From the NCBI RefSeq assembly GCF_900316895.1, contig NZ_ONER01000004.1, positions 1 to 36,102 of the forward strand: a stretch of DNA of 36,102 bases, in the 5' to 3' direction. Below are positions 16,014 through 23,385 of this stretch, piece after piece (the stretch's first letter is position 1; each line of letters opens with the position of its first letter). A model generated the notes under the pieces. That model made no database searches. It was not told where the DNA came from and was given only the letters and a program-made list of their open reading frames with translations. Source of the DNA: an uncultured Methanobrevibacter sp. Lineage in GTDB: Archaea > Methanobacteriota > Methanobacteria > Methanobacteriales > Methanobacteriaceae. The position numbers were made by a program, and so were the translations under genes.

Positions 16014-16044
16014 AGTATTATGATTTATTACTGTAAGTAATACT
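16014..16044. promoter_or_regulatory. AGTATTA(T)/AGTAATACT palindromes upstream of ribC
   Basis: AGTATTATG (16014-16022, imperfect) and AGTAATACT (16036-16044, perfect) start 22 bp apart, about two helical turns, upstream of the ribC TATA box and just beyond the cbiO terminator. This is the same 9-bp palindrome seen near the metal ATPase, with different spacing. The role is inferred. Confidence 0.35.
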
Positions 16045-16077
16045 TTGATGCTTGATTTTATGAAAAAAATCTTGTTT

Positions 16078-16087
16078 AAAAAAAAAA
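16078..16087 (-). terminator. T10 tract ending the cbiMNQO transcript
   Basis: Directly after the cbiO stop the minus strand runs through ten consecutive T residues. Oligo-T tracts without a hairpin are the usual archaeal intrinsic terminator. Similar T9 tracts follow hisG and the P-type ATPase. Confidence 0.5.
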
Positions 16088-16921
16088 TTAGTTTTTGTCG
16101 AGCAATTCCAAAAACTTTTCCTTGGCTTCTTCAATAGTAAGCGGATAATCGCCATGCATGTCAAAGCCTTCACGTTCAAGTTGCTGGAATAAATCTGTAA
16201 CAATAGGGACCTTTAGATTAGCCTGCTCCAAAATTTCAGGTTTTGCAAAGATTTCTTTAGGAGTGCCTTCTGCAATCAGCAGACCGTCAACCATAACAAA
16301 AACCCTTTTGGCATAGTTTGGAACCAGATCGACTTCGTGTGTTGATATTACAATTGTAATTCCCTCATCATTGAGCTCATTCAGCAATATTGATAGGTCA
16401 ACAACACCCTGAGGGTCGAGACCTGCTGTAGGCTCATCCAAAACCATGACTTCAGGCTTCATTGCAAGAATTCCTGCAATTGCAACTCTTTTCTTTTGAC
16501 CTCCGCTCAAGTGATGTGGCGCAGTCTTTTCAAAGCCACTCATTCCTACACGAGACAAAGCCTCTTCTACCCTATCCTGAACTTCTTCCATAGATAGTCC
16601 CAAATTAAGAGGTCCGAATGCAACATCTTCCTCAACTGTAGGGGCAAAAATCTGGTCATCAGGATTCTGGAAAACGATTCCAACTTTTTGCCTGAACTTA
16701 AGCAAAGATTTCTTATCGTATTTCAATTCCTCGCCATCAATAAATACCTGTCCCTCATCAGGCTGATAGATACCATTCAAATGAAGGAATAATGTTGATT
16801 TTCCAGCACCGTTTTTTCCTAAAAGAGCAACCATTTCACCTTTTTCAACCTTTAAACTAACTCCTTTAAGTGCCTGGTAATCTGAATTATAAGAATACTT
16901 AATATTTTTTACCTCTAACAT
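16088..16921 (-). CDS. cbiO: Cobalt/nickel ECF transporter ATPase CbiO
   Basis: The 277-residue ABC ATPase begins MLEVKNIKYSYNS at ATG 16921, which has GGAGA seven bases upstream; longer in-frame extensions lie inside cbiQ and are not credible. Motifs: Walker A GKNGAGKST, Q-loop FQNPDDQIF, signature HLSGGQKKR, Walker B VMVLDEPTAGLD and the switch His in STHEVDL. VAFGPLNLG is characteristic of ECF A-components. It powers uptake through CbiMNQ. Here Co2+ (for corrinoids such as in Mtr) or Ni2+ (F430, hydrogenases) is the cargo, and sequence alone cannot decide. It is the last gene of the operon and is followed by a T10 terminator. Confidence 0.92.
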   Translation of the reverse strand: MLEVKNIKYSYNSDYQALKGVSLKVEKGEMVALLGKNGAGKSTLFLHLNGIYQPDEGQVFIDGEELKYDKKSLLKFRQKVGIVFQNPDDQIFAPTVEEDVAFGPLNLGLSMEEVQDRVEEALSRVGMSGFEKTAPHHLSGGQKKRVAIAGILAMKPEVMVLDEPTAGLDPQGVVDLSILLNELNDEGITIVISTHEVDLVPNYAKRVFVMVDGLLIAEGTPKEIFAKPEILEQANLKVPIVTDLFQQLEREGFDMHGDYPLTIEEAKEKFLELLDKN

Positions 16922-16922
16922 T

Positions 16923-17618
16923 TTAATTCTCCTTTTTTCTTGGTTCATAAACTGGAAGTTCACCAGTATAACCTCTTGAATCCAGTGCAAATTGCAGTGT
17001 TTCACTTTTATCAAGAGATCTTAAGAATATTGTACTTATAAGAGCGCCTAAAGACTTAAATGATGACCAATATGAATGATAACCCAACCTTGTATTTTGT
17101 GCCTTTTGCATGGTATCGATTTCATTTAAGAATATGAAAATTGTATTATACATTAAAAGAGCGATTTCAATCATGATTCTTGGAACTTTCATATTCCTTA
17201 AACAATTTAAAATCTTTGCAATAGGTGTTGTAAGGGCTAAAAAACCTAAACATGGCAAACAGCCAAATACCCTCATAAATGTATAAACCGCATAATGCAA
17301 AGAATCTGTAGTAATTACAATACCGAATATTCCAGTTTCATAAATAACCTCTCCTTTTCCAAAGAAGAGCATTAAGAATATACATGTTATAACAAGAAAT
17401 GCCATTGGAATTGATAGGAATTTAAAATAGGATCTGTAGTTGATTTTAGCAATGGCCAATATTACAACGGACATTACTATGAAAATGAATACGTCAAAAT
17501 ATAGATTATCAAGTGCTAATGTTAAAACCAATAAGAAAATTGTTAAAAACAATTTTAAATAAGGATTTGTTTCGGTTAATTCATTATGATGCGCAATATA
17601 ATCCATATCAAATTTCAT
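16923..17618 (-). CDS. cbiQ: Cobalt/nickel ECF transporter transmembrane component CbiQ
   Basis: The 231-residue membrane protein has about five hydrophobic segments and a C-terminal coupling region with LRSLDKSETLQFALDSRGYT, matching the Ala-Arg-Gly type coupling helices of ECF T-components. It links CbiM to the CbiO ATPase. The ORF ends one base before cbiO starts. A Shine-Dalgarno GTGAT precedes its ATG. Gene order M-N-Q-O is the standard one. Assignment as CbiQ rather than a vitamin EcfT rests on that operon context. Confidence 0.9.
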   Translation of the reverse strand: MKFDMDYIAHHNELTETNPYLKLFLTIFLLVLTLALDNLYFDVFIFIVMSVVILAIAKINYRSYFKFLSIPMAFLVITCIFLMLFFGKGEVIYETGIFGIVITTDSLHYAVYTFMRVFGCLPCLGFLALTTPIAKILNCLRNMKVPRIMIEIALLMYNTIFIFLNEIDTMQKAQNTRLGYHSYWSSFKSLGALISTIFLRSLDKSETLQFALDSRGYTGELPVYEPRKKEN

Positions 17619-17658
17619 AAAATCACTTAAAAAAAGAAAAAATAATAAAGAAGATTAA

Positions 17659-17946
17659 TTATTCTTCTTTACCTTGACCTCTCCAGTAACCAAAGAAGTA
17701 ACCAATAATGATTGCTCCGATAGCTGCTTGAAGAGCAAATAATAAACTTTCTATTTCACCACTAGGCGGTTCCCATATTGATGAAAACCAAGGTTCGTAA
17801 TGGGATGCTTCAATTTGTTCACTTGCTGCATCGTCAGATCCACCAAAGTACCCATCATCTTCACCATGACCACTAAACATTATTAATGGCGCAACGAATA
17901 TAATTATACAAACAACTGCTAAAATTATTAATGTTGATGTTTTCAT
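17659..17946 (-). CDS. cbiN: Cobalt/nickel transport accessory protein CbiN
   Basis: A 95-residue protein with an N-terminal membrane helix (about residues 5-24), an extracytoplasmic loop containing the conserved YEPWFSSIWEPPSGEIESLL, and a second helix (about 68-88). This is the CbiN pattern and length. CbiN is the small auxiliary subunit required with CbiM for metal capture. The loop is acidic (GEDDGYFGGSDDAASEQ), which may attract cations. It lies between cbiM and cbiQ, with GGTGATTT as Shine-Dalgarno. Confidence 0.92.
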   Translation of the reverse strand: MKTSTLIILAVVCIIIFVAPLIMFSGHGEDDGYFGGSDDAASEQIEASHYEPWFSSIWEPPSGEIESLLFALQAAIGAIIIGYFFGYWRGQGKEE

Positions 17947-17956
17947 TTAAATCACC

Positions 17957-18622
17957 CTATGCTTCATTAGGAGCTAAAGCACCTAATTTATCTAATAATT
18001 TTGGTTTGTAAGCTTTTAATCTGTCCCAGATAATAACTGTTAAGATACCTTCACCAATTGCTAATGGCACTTGAGTAACTGCAAAGATTGTTAAGAAAGC
18101 AGTCAATGCTGCACCAAAATTAGGAGCAGGGAATGCTAAAGCTAATTGGAATGAAGTAGCTACGTAAGTCAATAAGTCACCTAAAAATGCTGCAAAGAAA
18201 ATTGCAATAGTTGATGAAATACCAGCTTTAGTTAAACCTTTGTATACAATCCAAGCTACTAATGGTCCAACGATACCCATAGAGAATATGTTTGCGCCTA
18301 AAGTGGTTAATCCACCGTGAGCAAGTAAAAGTGCTTGGAAAATAAGTACAATAGTAGCTAATACAGCAGTTACAGCAGGACCAAATAATGCTGCACCTAA
18401 TCCGTTACCACAAGGGTGAGAACAACTTCCAGTAACAGATGGTAGTTTCAAAGAAGATAAGACGAACATGAATGCACCGCTTACAGCGAGTAAAGCTTTG
18501 GATTCAGGTGTTTCATCTACAATTTTTTTAATCTGATATAAACCAAATGCAACAACGATGATTGATATGACAAACCATATAATACACCAGTTCAATGGTA
18601 AATATCCTTCCATAATATGCAT
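17957..18622 (-). CDS. cbiM: Cobalt/nickel ECF transporter substrate-binding component CbiM
   Basis: The 221-residue protein begins MHIMEGYLP, in which Met1 and His2 are known metal ligands of CbiM/NikM, so this start rather than Met4 is right. The second conserved metal-site region SCSHPCGNGLGAALFGP is present at about residues 66-82. Around six to seven membrane helices follow. It is the S-component that binds Co2+ or Ni2+ outside and delivers it through CbiQ/CbiO. It is the first gene of cbiMNQO, with GGAGGAAAT as a strong Shine-Dalgarno. The region between it and divergent pyrF carries several palindromes and probably both promoters. Confidence 0.93.
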   Translation of the reverse strand: MHIMEGYLPLNWCIIWFVISIIVVAFGLYQIKKIVDETPESKALLAVSGAFMFVLSSLKLPSVTGSCSHPCGNGLGAALFGPAVTAVLATIVLIFQALLLAHGGLTTLGANIFSMGIVGPLVAWIVYKGLTKAGISSTIAIFFAAFLGDLLTYVATSFQLALAFPAPNFGAALTAFLTIFAVTQVPLAIGEGILTVIIWDRLKAYKPKLLDKLGALAPNEA

Positions 18623-18753
18623 AAATTATTTCCTCCAAATTTCTAATCAATATGATTTGATTAATCTCTCAATAAAAATTTAAAATATAGTTAAAATTTT
18701 ATAAAGTTTTATTGATAATGATATTATATACTTTATTATATATAAATATTATT

Positions 18754-18799
18754 AGTAATACCCTAAACAAAATTTAGGCAAACCTAATAAATTTATAAA
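18754..18799. promoter_or_regulatory. Operator-like palindromes between cbiM and pyrF
   Basis: CCTAAA-CAAAA-TTTAGG (18762-18778) is a perfect inverted repeat and overlaps a second one, TTAGG-CAAA-CCTAA (18774-18787). The latter resembles known DtxR/MntR-type metal-repressor sites (TTAGG...CCTAA). AGTAATACC (18754-18762) adjoins it. A pyrF TATA box (TTTATAAAAT, about 18789-18799) follows immediately. A cbiM TATA-like stretch (TTTATATATAATAAAG, minus strand) lies near 18733-18748. Either promoter could be controlled. The rest of 18623-18753 shows no gene. Confidence 0.4.
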
Positions 18800-18822
18800 A
18801 TAAAAAAACAAAATATGATACC

Positions 18823-19470
18823 ATGAACATAAAAAACAACCTGATACTGGCACTTGACGTGATGAGTGAAGCGGAAGCAATTGAAATATGTGACTCAATA
18901 AAGGAATACATCGACACCATAAAAATCGGCTATCCCCTAGCTCTTGCAGAAGGTCTGGAAATAATCAACAAACTAAAAGGAAAATTTGGATTCAAAGTGA
19001 TATGCGACTTTAAAGTGGCAGATATCGATGCTACAAACGAAAAGATATGTGACGAAACCTTCAAGGCAGGTGCGGATGCAATCATATGTCACGGATTTGT
19101 CGGCGAGGACAGCGTGCAGGCATGCCTTGACATGGCAAACAAGCATGAAAAGGAATTATTCCTGCTAACCGAAATGTCCCATCCCGGAGCAAAAATGTTT
19201 CTGCAAAAAAATGCAGATGCAATAGCTGAAATGGGAGTTAAAATGGGAATAAAAAACTATGTTGCACCGGCTACCAGACTTGATCGTTTGTCAGACATCA
19301 GAAACATTGTGGGCAGTGATGCATACATAATCTCACCGGGCGTCGGAAAGCAAGGCGGAGACGGCAAAAAAACATTGGAATACTCAAACGCAATAATAGT
19401 TGGAAGAAGTATTTACGAAGCAGAAAATCCAAGCCTTGCATGTAAAAATTTAATAGAATCAATAAAATAA
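18823..19470 (+). CDS. pyrF: Orotidine-5'-phosphate decarboxylase
   Basis: The 215-residue protein makes UMP from OMP. The catalytic residues are all visible: Asp12 (LALDV), Lys34 (IKIG), and the DxKxxD tetrad Asp62-Lys64-Asp67 in CDFKVADI. The phosphate-binding end has SPGVGKQGG and AIIVGRSIY. The length matches the archaeal monofunctional family. It has a TATA box about 30 bases before the ATG and a very short leader without a Shine-Dalgarno, so it may be nearly leaderless. It diverges from cbiM, and an operator-like palindrome lies between them. Confidence 0.95.
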   Translation: MNIKNNLILALDVMSEAEAIEICDSIKEYIDTIKIGYPLALAEGLEIINKLKGKFGFKVICDFKVADIDATNEKICDETFKAGADAIICHGFVGEDSVQACLDMANKHEKELFLLTEMSHPGAKMFLQKNADAIAEMGVKMGIKNYVAPATRLDRLSDIRNIVGSDAYIISPGVGKQGGDGKKTLEYSNAIIVGRSIYEAENPSLACKNLIESIK

Positions 19471-19558
19471 ACCTAAACAATTATAAATTAAGAAGAATAA
19501 AAATATTATTGTTCTTGTTATCTTTGAACAAATTATAATTTAAACGGAGGAAAAAAGC

Positions 19559-19801
19559 ATGGCAAACGAAGTAACAAAAATGATTATGGAAACCATCCTA
19601 GCATTGATTACAACTGCATTCGCATTCGTTGCAGGTGAAGCATGGAACACCGCTATCCAAGGGTTAATTGAAAACTTTATCGGAACTGGAGACGCACTTC
19701 CAAGTTTATTTACCTATGCTATTATCGTAACCATTGTTGCTGTAATCGTTACCGTTCTCATTGCTAGAATCGCTGGTAGAATGGGCGTAGACACAGAATA
19801 A
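19559..19801 (+). CDS. DUF5654 family small membrane protein
   Basis: This 80-residue protein has two membrane segments (about residues 10-30 and 50-70) and fits the archaeal DUF5654 family (N-terminal ETILALITTAFAFVAGEAWN). Its function is unknown. It has a strong Shine-Dalgarno (CGGAGGAA) seven bases before the ATG and a TATA-like ATTATAAATTAAG near 19479-19491, so it is expressed from its own promoter and probably well translated. A 10-bp hairpin with T-rich tail follows immediately. Codon use (GGT, ATC, ACC) looks like that of a highly expressed gene. Confidence 0.7.
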   Translation: MANEVTKMIMETILALITTAFAFVAGEAWNTAIQGLIENFIGTGDALPSLFTYAIIVTIVAVIVTVLIARIAGRMGVDTE

Positions 19802-19808
19802 ATTTAAA

Positions 19809-19845
19809 AAAAGGAATTTTTAATTCCTTTTAACTTTCTTTTTTT
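19809..19845. terminator. Hairpin terminator between convergent genes
   Basis: AAAAGGAATT and AATTCCTTTT (19809-19818 and 19822-19831) form a perfect 10-bp stem with a TTT loop, followed by a T-rich tail (to 19845). It ends the DUF5654 transcript, and because it is palindromic it may also serve the convergent operon. Confidence 0.65.
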
Positions 19846-20371
19846 AACTCAACTTTTCAAAAACTATTCCTGCAAATTCATAGGCCACTTCAAACATTAT
19901 GAAGCAGATGAATACAAAAACATCAAATGCACCGGAAAATGCCAATATGAATATAACTATTTTCATCACAAATCTATATTCAAAAAATAGATTTAAAAAA
20001 GTATTTTCGGTGACTTTACTTATGGTTTCATGACCTATTTCATCAGATAATGCCGCTACAATACAAACAAGCAAAACAATTAAATTCAAATCAGGAATTC
20101 CGCAAATCAAACATACGACAACAAAGACTGCCAAGGAAATGATATGATGAATGCCGTCGACTTTTAGGGCTATCAAATTGCCTATCAAAATCGCTATGAA
20201 TACATAAGCCGCTCCAACATCATTTACTGTTGCAATTGCTGAAGTCAAACCGCACAATACTCCAAAAATGCTTGCAAACATCAAATCATGCTTTTCATCA
20301 AAAAAATCGTCGGAATATTTCATGAAAAATCCGGACAATAAAAATAAAATAGCTAAAATAATATAACTCAT
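19844..20371 (-). CDS. Polytopic membrane protein, unknown function
   Basis: The 175-residue protein has about six or seven hydrophobic helices. Polar clusters stand out between them: KYSDDFFDEKHD at about residues 19-30, VDGIHH around 72-77 and DEIGHE around 110-115. These Asp/His motifs could line an active or metal site, but I do not recognise the family. The start codon follows the deoxyhypusine synthase stop directly (20371/20372), so they are translationally coupled in one operon with the HTH-CBS regulator. The 3' end meets the hairpin terminator. Confidence 0.65.
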   Translation of the reverse strand: MSYIILAILFLLSGFFMKYSDDFFDEKHDLMFASIFGVLCGLTSAIATVNDVGAAYVFIAILIGNLIALKVDGIHHIISLAVFVVVCLICGIPDLNLIVLLVCIVAALSDEIGHETISKVTENTFLNLFFEYRFVMKIVIFILAFSGAFDVFVFICFIMFEVAYEFAGIVFEKLS

Positions 20372-21295
20372 CTAATCACTTGAAATCCTATCTAGACAAG
20401 CCGCATAAATCAATGGAAAGATTACAGTAACATCCCCAACAACGCTTGCAAGGCTGGATCCGCATCTTGCCTTAGCCCAGGACTTTGCCTCCTCCAGAGG
20501 TGCACCGCCCAAACTGCCTGCTTCCGGCCTGTCCATCGTAATTTGAATAGCCGCATCAAGGCCGCCCTTAATGACATTGGATGCTAATGTATAATGCTTT
20601 GTAAGGCCTCCACCTAAAAGAATTGCACCAACACGCTCAGCTTCAAAGACTATGTCTGAGAGATAATGCATATCAGCTACCGCATCAACTACAAAATCAT
20701 GGTCCTGGTTAAAAATCCATAGCTGCAGACCCATCATAGAATCGATTAGGCCCGGAGCAAAAATTGGAACATTGTTTTTTGCTGCAGCTGCTACAAATGA
20801 GTTTTCATCATCAACCATAAGGCCAATTTCATATAACAATTCCTGGATGGAGATATGATTTCTTTGGCTGGAAATCTTTTCAAAGATTTTAATTATTTCT
20901 GTTTCGAATATGGTAAAATCATCAGAACCAACATTTATATCGGCAATTCTGCCTATGCCGTCTTCATTGAGCTCTTCATCATCACGCCCCTCATGGCGAT
21001 AATGTGATCCCCCAAATGCCTCAACCAGGTCATGAGTGATATTTGCTCCGCTTGATACAATCAAATCCACATGATGATTTTCAATCATCTGAGATACGAT
21101 ATTCCTCATGCCTCCAGGTATCAGGGGCCCTCCAAGGCTCATGAACACCTTCATGTCCTTATCCTGAATCATATCTGTTAAAATATTGCAGGCTCTTCCT
21201 ACTCTTCCTGCTCCTAAAACGCCTGATTTGTCAAATTCATTAACTAAATCAGATACTTTCATATCCTTTGTTACATTAATTGGGTTAACTTTCAT
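20372..21295 (-). CDS. dys: Deoxyhypusine synthase
   Basis: The 307-residue enzyme transfers the butylamine group of spermidine (NAD+-dependent) to a lysine of aIF5A. Diagnostic pieces are MSLGGPLIPGGMR, LIVSSGANITHDL, HYRHEG, LLGGGLTKHY and SWAKAR with Lys275, the residue equivalent to the catalytic lysine of human DHPS (SWGKIR, from memory). The C-terminus VTVIFPLIYA fits. It lies eight bases after an HTH-CBS protein gene and is followed directly by a membrane protein gene. Confidence 0.93.
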   Translation of the reverse strand: MKVNPINVTKDMKVSDLVNEFDKSGVLGAGRVGRACNILTDMIQDKDMKVFMSLGGPLIPGGMRNIVSQMIENHHVDLIVSSGANITHDLVEAFGGSHYRHEGRDDEELNEDGIGRIADINVGSDDFTIFETEIIKIFEKISSQRNHISIQELLYEIGLMVDDENSFVAAAAKNNVPIFAPGLIDSMMGLQLWIFNQDHDFVVDAVADMHYLSDIVFEAERVGAILLGGGLTKHYTLASNVIKGGLDAAIQITMDRPEAGSLGGAPLEEAKSWAKARCGSSLASVVGDVTVIFPLIYAACLDRISSD

Positions 21296-21303
21296 TAAAT
21301 CAC

Positions 21304-22206
21304 TTAATTTGTAATGATTGGGAATTGCTTTAAGTTTGTTATGCTGTCAATTAAATCTGTTCTTGTGACAATTCCAAGTAAGGAATGGTTGTTATCGGCA
21401 ATGATCAATCTGGAAATTGATTTTTTAAGCATTACCTCAATTGCATTGGCTATCTTCATGTCTTCATTTACAATGACAACATTTGTTGACATTAGCTCTC
21501 CAACAGTTTCATTTTCCTTATCCTCTGCAATTGCATTTACTAAATCAGTCAATGTAAATACTCCAACGACTTTTCCATCTTTAATGACCGGAGCTCCATC
21601 AATTTCTTTTTTAACTAATTTTTTAGCTGCCTCTTTTACAGAGCAATCAACAGTGAATGAGATTACGTCACGACTTGCAATATCTCCTACAGTTTGTTTT
21701 GGAATGCTTCTGATGGTTTTCGTATCCACTAAAAGAATGTTGTCCATATCATCACGGCCAACGATTGTCCCCATGACTCCCAGATTGTTTACCGGTGTCG
21801 GACCTATGCTGATTTCATCTCCAAGTTTCAAATCTTTGATACTTCCCAATACTTTTATTGCAGCTTCACATTCACTAGGCTGGGGAACACTAGTGAATTC
21901 TATCTTAGCAACAGAAATATCCTCTATCCTTTTGCCGTTTTTGTAAATAGGTACCATGGAATCATTGTCTGAAACTGAAATGTTCAGGGCATGATATGCT
22001 TCAATTGTTGGCTTATATCCTCCTCTAGGACCCGGCACACCTTTGACCAAACTTAAGCTTCTTAAAGCCTGCATCTGATTACGAATTGTTCCAGGATTCC
22101 TATTCATAACCTCAGCAATATCCTCACCCTTAATGGACTTTCCATTAGAGGATTGGTATAAGTTAATTAAGGTTTGCAAAATTTCTTTTTGAACAGATGT
22201 TAACAT
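21304..22206 (-). CDS. Winged-HTH regulator with a C-terminal CBS-domain pair
   Basis: The 300-residue protein has three parts: an N-terminal winged helix-turn-helix (residues 1-70, with KSIKGEDIAEVMNRNPGTIRNQM as recognition region and GPRGGYKP as wing), a middle domain (about 70-165) of unknown type, and two CBS domains (about 175-230 and 240-295). CBS pairs bind adenosyl ligands such as AMP, ATP or SAM, so this is likely a nucleotide-responsive transcription factor. It leads the operon with dys and a membrane protein, and may regulate itself. The target and ligand are unknown. Confidence 0.85.
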   Translation of the reverse strand: MLTSVQKEILQTLINLYQSSNGKSIKGEDIAEVMNRNPGTIRNQMQALRSLSLVKGVPGPRGGYKPTIEAYHALNISVSDNDSMVPIYKNGKRIEDISVAKIEFTSVPQPSECEAAIKVLGSIKDLKLGDEISIGPTPVNNLGVMGTIVGRDDMDNILLVDTKTIRSIPKQTVGDIASRDVISFTVDCSVKEAAKKLVKKEIDGAPVIKDGKVVGVFTLTDLVNAIAEDKENETVGELMSTNVVIVNEDMKIANAIEVMLKKSISRLIIADNNHSLLGIVTRTDLIDSITNLKQFPIITN

Positions 22207-22320
22207 GTTTAATCCCCATCAAGTAAATAATATTATAATTTATGTTAAATTAACCTTATAAATGTTAATGATTAATCATGATAAGAAAAATCGGAGTTAA
22301 AAAAAAAGAAAATGAAATGA

Positions 22321-23310
22321 TTACTCAATCAATTGTTTTAAATCATTTCTAATTATGGAAGTCGCATCAAATCCTTTAATTGCATCCACCATTTCAGGGA
22401 ATTTAGCTTTTGGAATCAATACGTTAATCTGTGAGAAATCAGAACCCGGAGTTATTGTAGGCTCATCGGCACAGAGTTTATTGTCAATCAGATAATTTGA
22501 GACCTCATCGATTTTGGAATTGGCAATGTTGAATTTGACATCGAAGTATTTTTTGGCGGTGATTGCTCCAAGCAGCTGCTCATAAATCATTTGAGCCTTG
22601 TCCAATTTTTCGCCTGTGCAGCTGACCCCTGCATAAAGCCCTGCTGAGGAATGCAGAATTGTTTCGATTTCCTTTAATCCTGCTTTTCTTAGACTGCTGC
22701 CTGTTTGAGTGTTATCCACAATCAAATCAGCACCTTTTTTAATATAAACTTCAGTAGCACCGTCAGAGTTGATTACCTGAACCATCTCATTGTCACCGTC
22801 AGTCAAACCCCTGACCTGAACAAACGGCACGGCATCACCATATAGTTCCTGATAAACTTCATTTTCCATGATGAATTTTCTTGTTAAGTTTGGATATTCA
22901 GTGAAACATAATATTGGGGTTTTTCTGTCCTTATTTGCTCTGAACAAATCGGATAAACTGTTGTATGGTGAATCCTTTGGAACCGCAACAATCAAACGGG
23001 TTTTTCCATAATCCAAATCACCGATTTTAACAGTGTCAGTTTTCCTTAAGACTGACTCTTCCTTTACCCAGTCTTCACCTACAATGGCTATGTCAACCAT
23101 TCCCCTATTCAATTCGACGGGAGTGGATTGAGGACGGGTAAGAAATGCAACAATATCCTCATCATTTAAGATTTCAATTTCGTAAGATTCATCACCAGGT
23201 TCATATCCTTTAACTTCATAACCTGCATCAACAAAGAGTTGATATGTATTTCCTCTTTTAACATTATTTAAACTTCCTTTCGGAAGACCTAAAATTATTT
23301 TATCGTTCAT
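22321..23310 (-). CDS. hisG: ATP phosphoribosyltransferase (HisG family), probably the long form
   Basis: A 329-residue protein starting KIILGLPKGSLN, with VDIAIVGEDWV (PRPP/ATP lobe) and the C-terminal ACT-like regulatory domain (about 255-329, INVLIPKAKFPEMVDAI). It would catalyse the first step of histidine synthesis, ATP + PRPP, with feedback by histidine. At 329 residues it is somewhat longer than typical long-form HisG (about 285-300), and no other his genes are nearby, so it could be a paralogue. It has its own promoter (AATATTATATAAT about 40 bases upstream) and Shine-Dalgarno TTAGGT, and its transcript ends in a T9 tract. Confidence 0.78.
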   Translation of the reverse strand: MNDKIILGLPKGSLNNVKRGNTYQLFVDAGYEVKGYEPGDESYEIEILNDEDIVAFLTRPQSTPVELNRGMVDIAIVGEDWVKEESVLRKTDTVKIGDLDYGKTRLIVAVPKDSPYNSLSDLFRANKDRKTPILCFTEYPNLTRKFIMENEVYQELYGDAVPFVQVRGLTDGDNEMVQVINSDGATEVYIKKGADLIVDNTQTGSSLRKAGLKEIETILHSSAGLYAGVSCTGEKLDKAQMIYEQLLGAITAKKYFDVKFNIANSKIDEVSNYLIDNKLCADEPTITPGSDFSQINVLIPKAKFPEMVDAIKGFDATSIIRNDLKQLIE

Positions 23311-23385
23311 ATTAATACCTAAATTAGAATTTTAAACTTTAAATTATATAATATTTATGATGGATTTTTTTAAAAAAAAAGAAGA

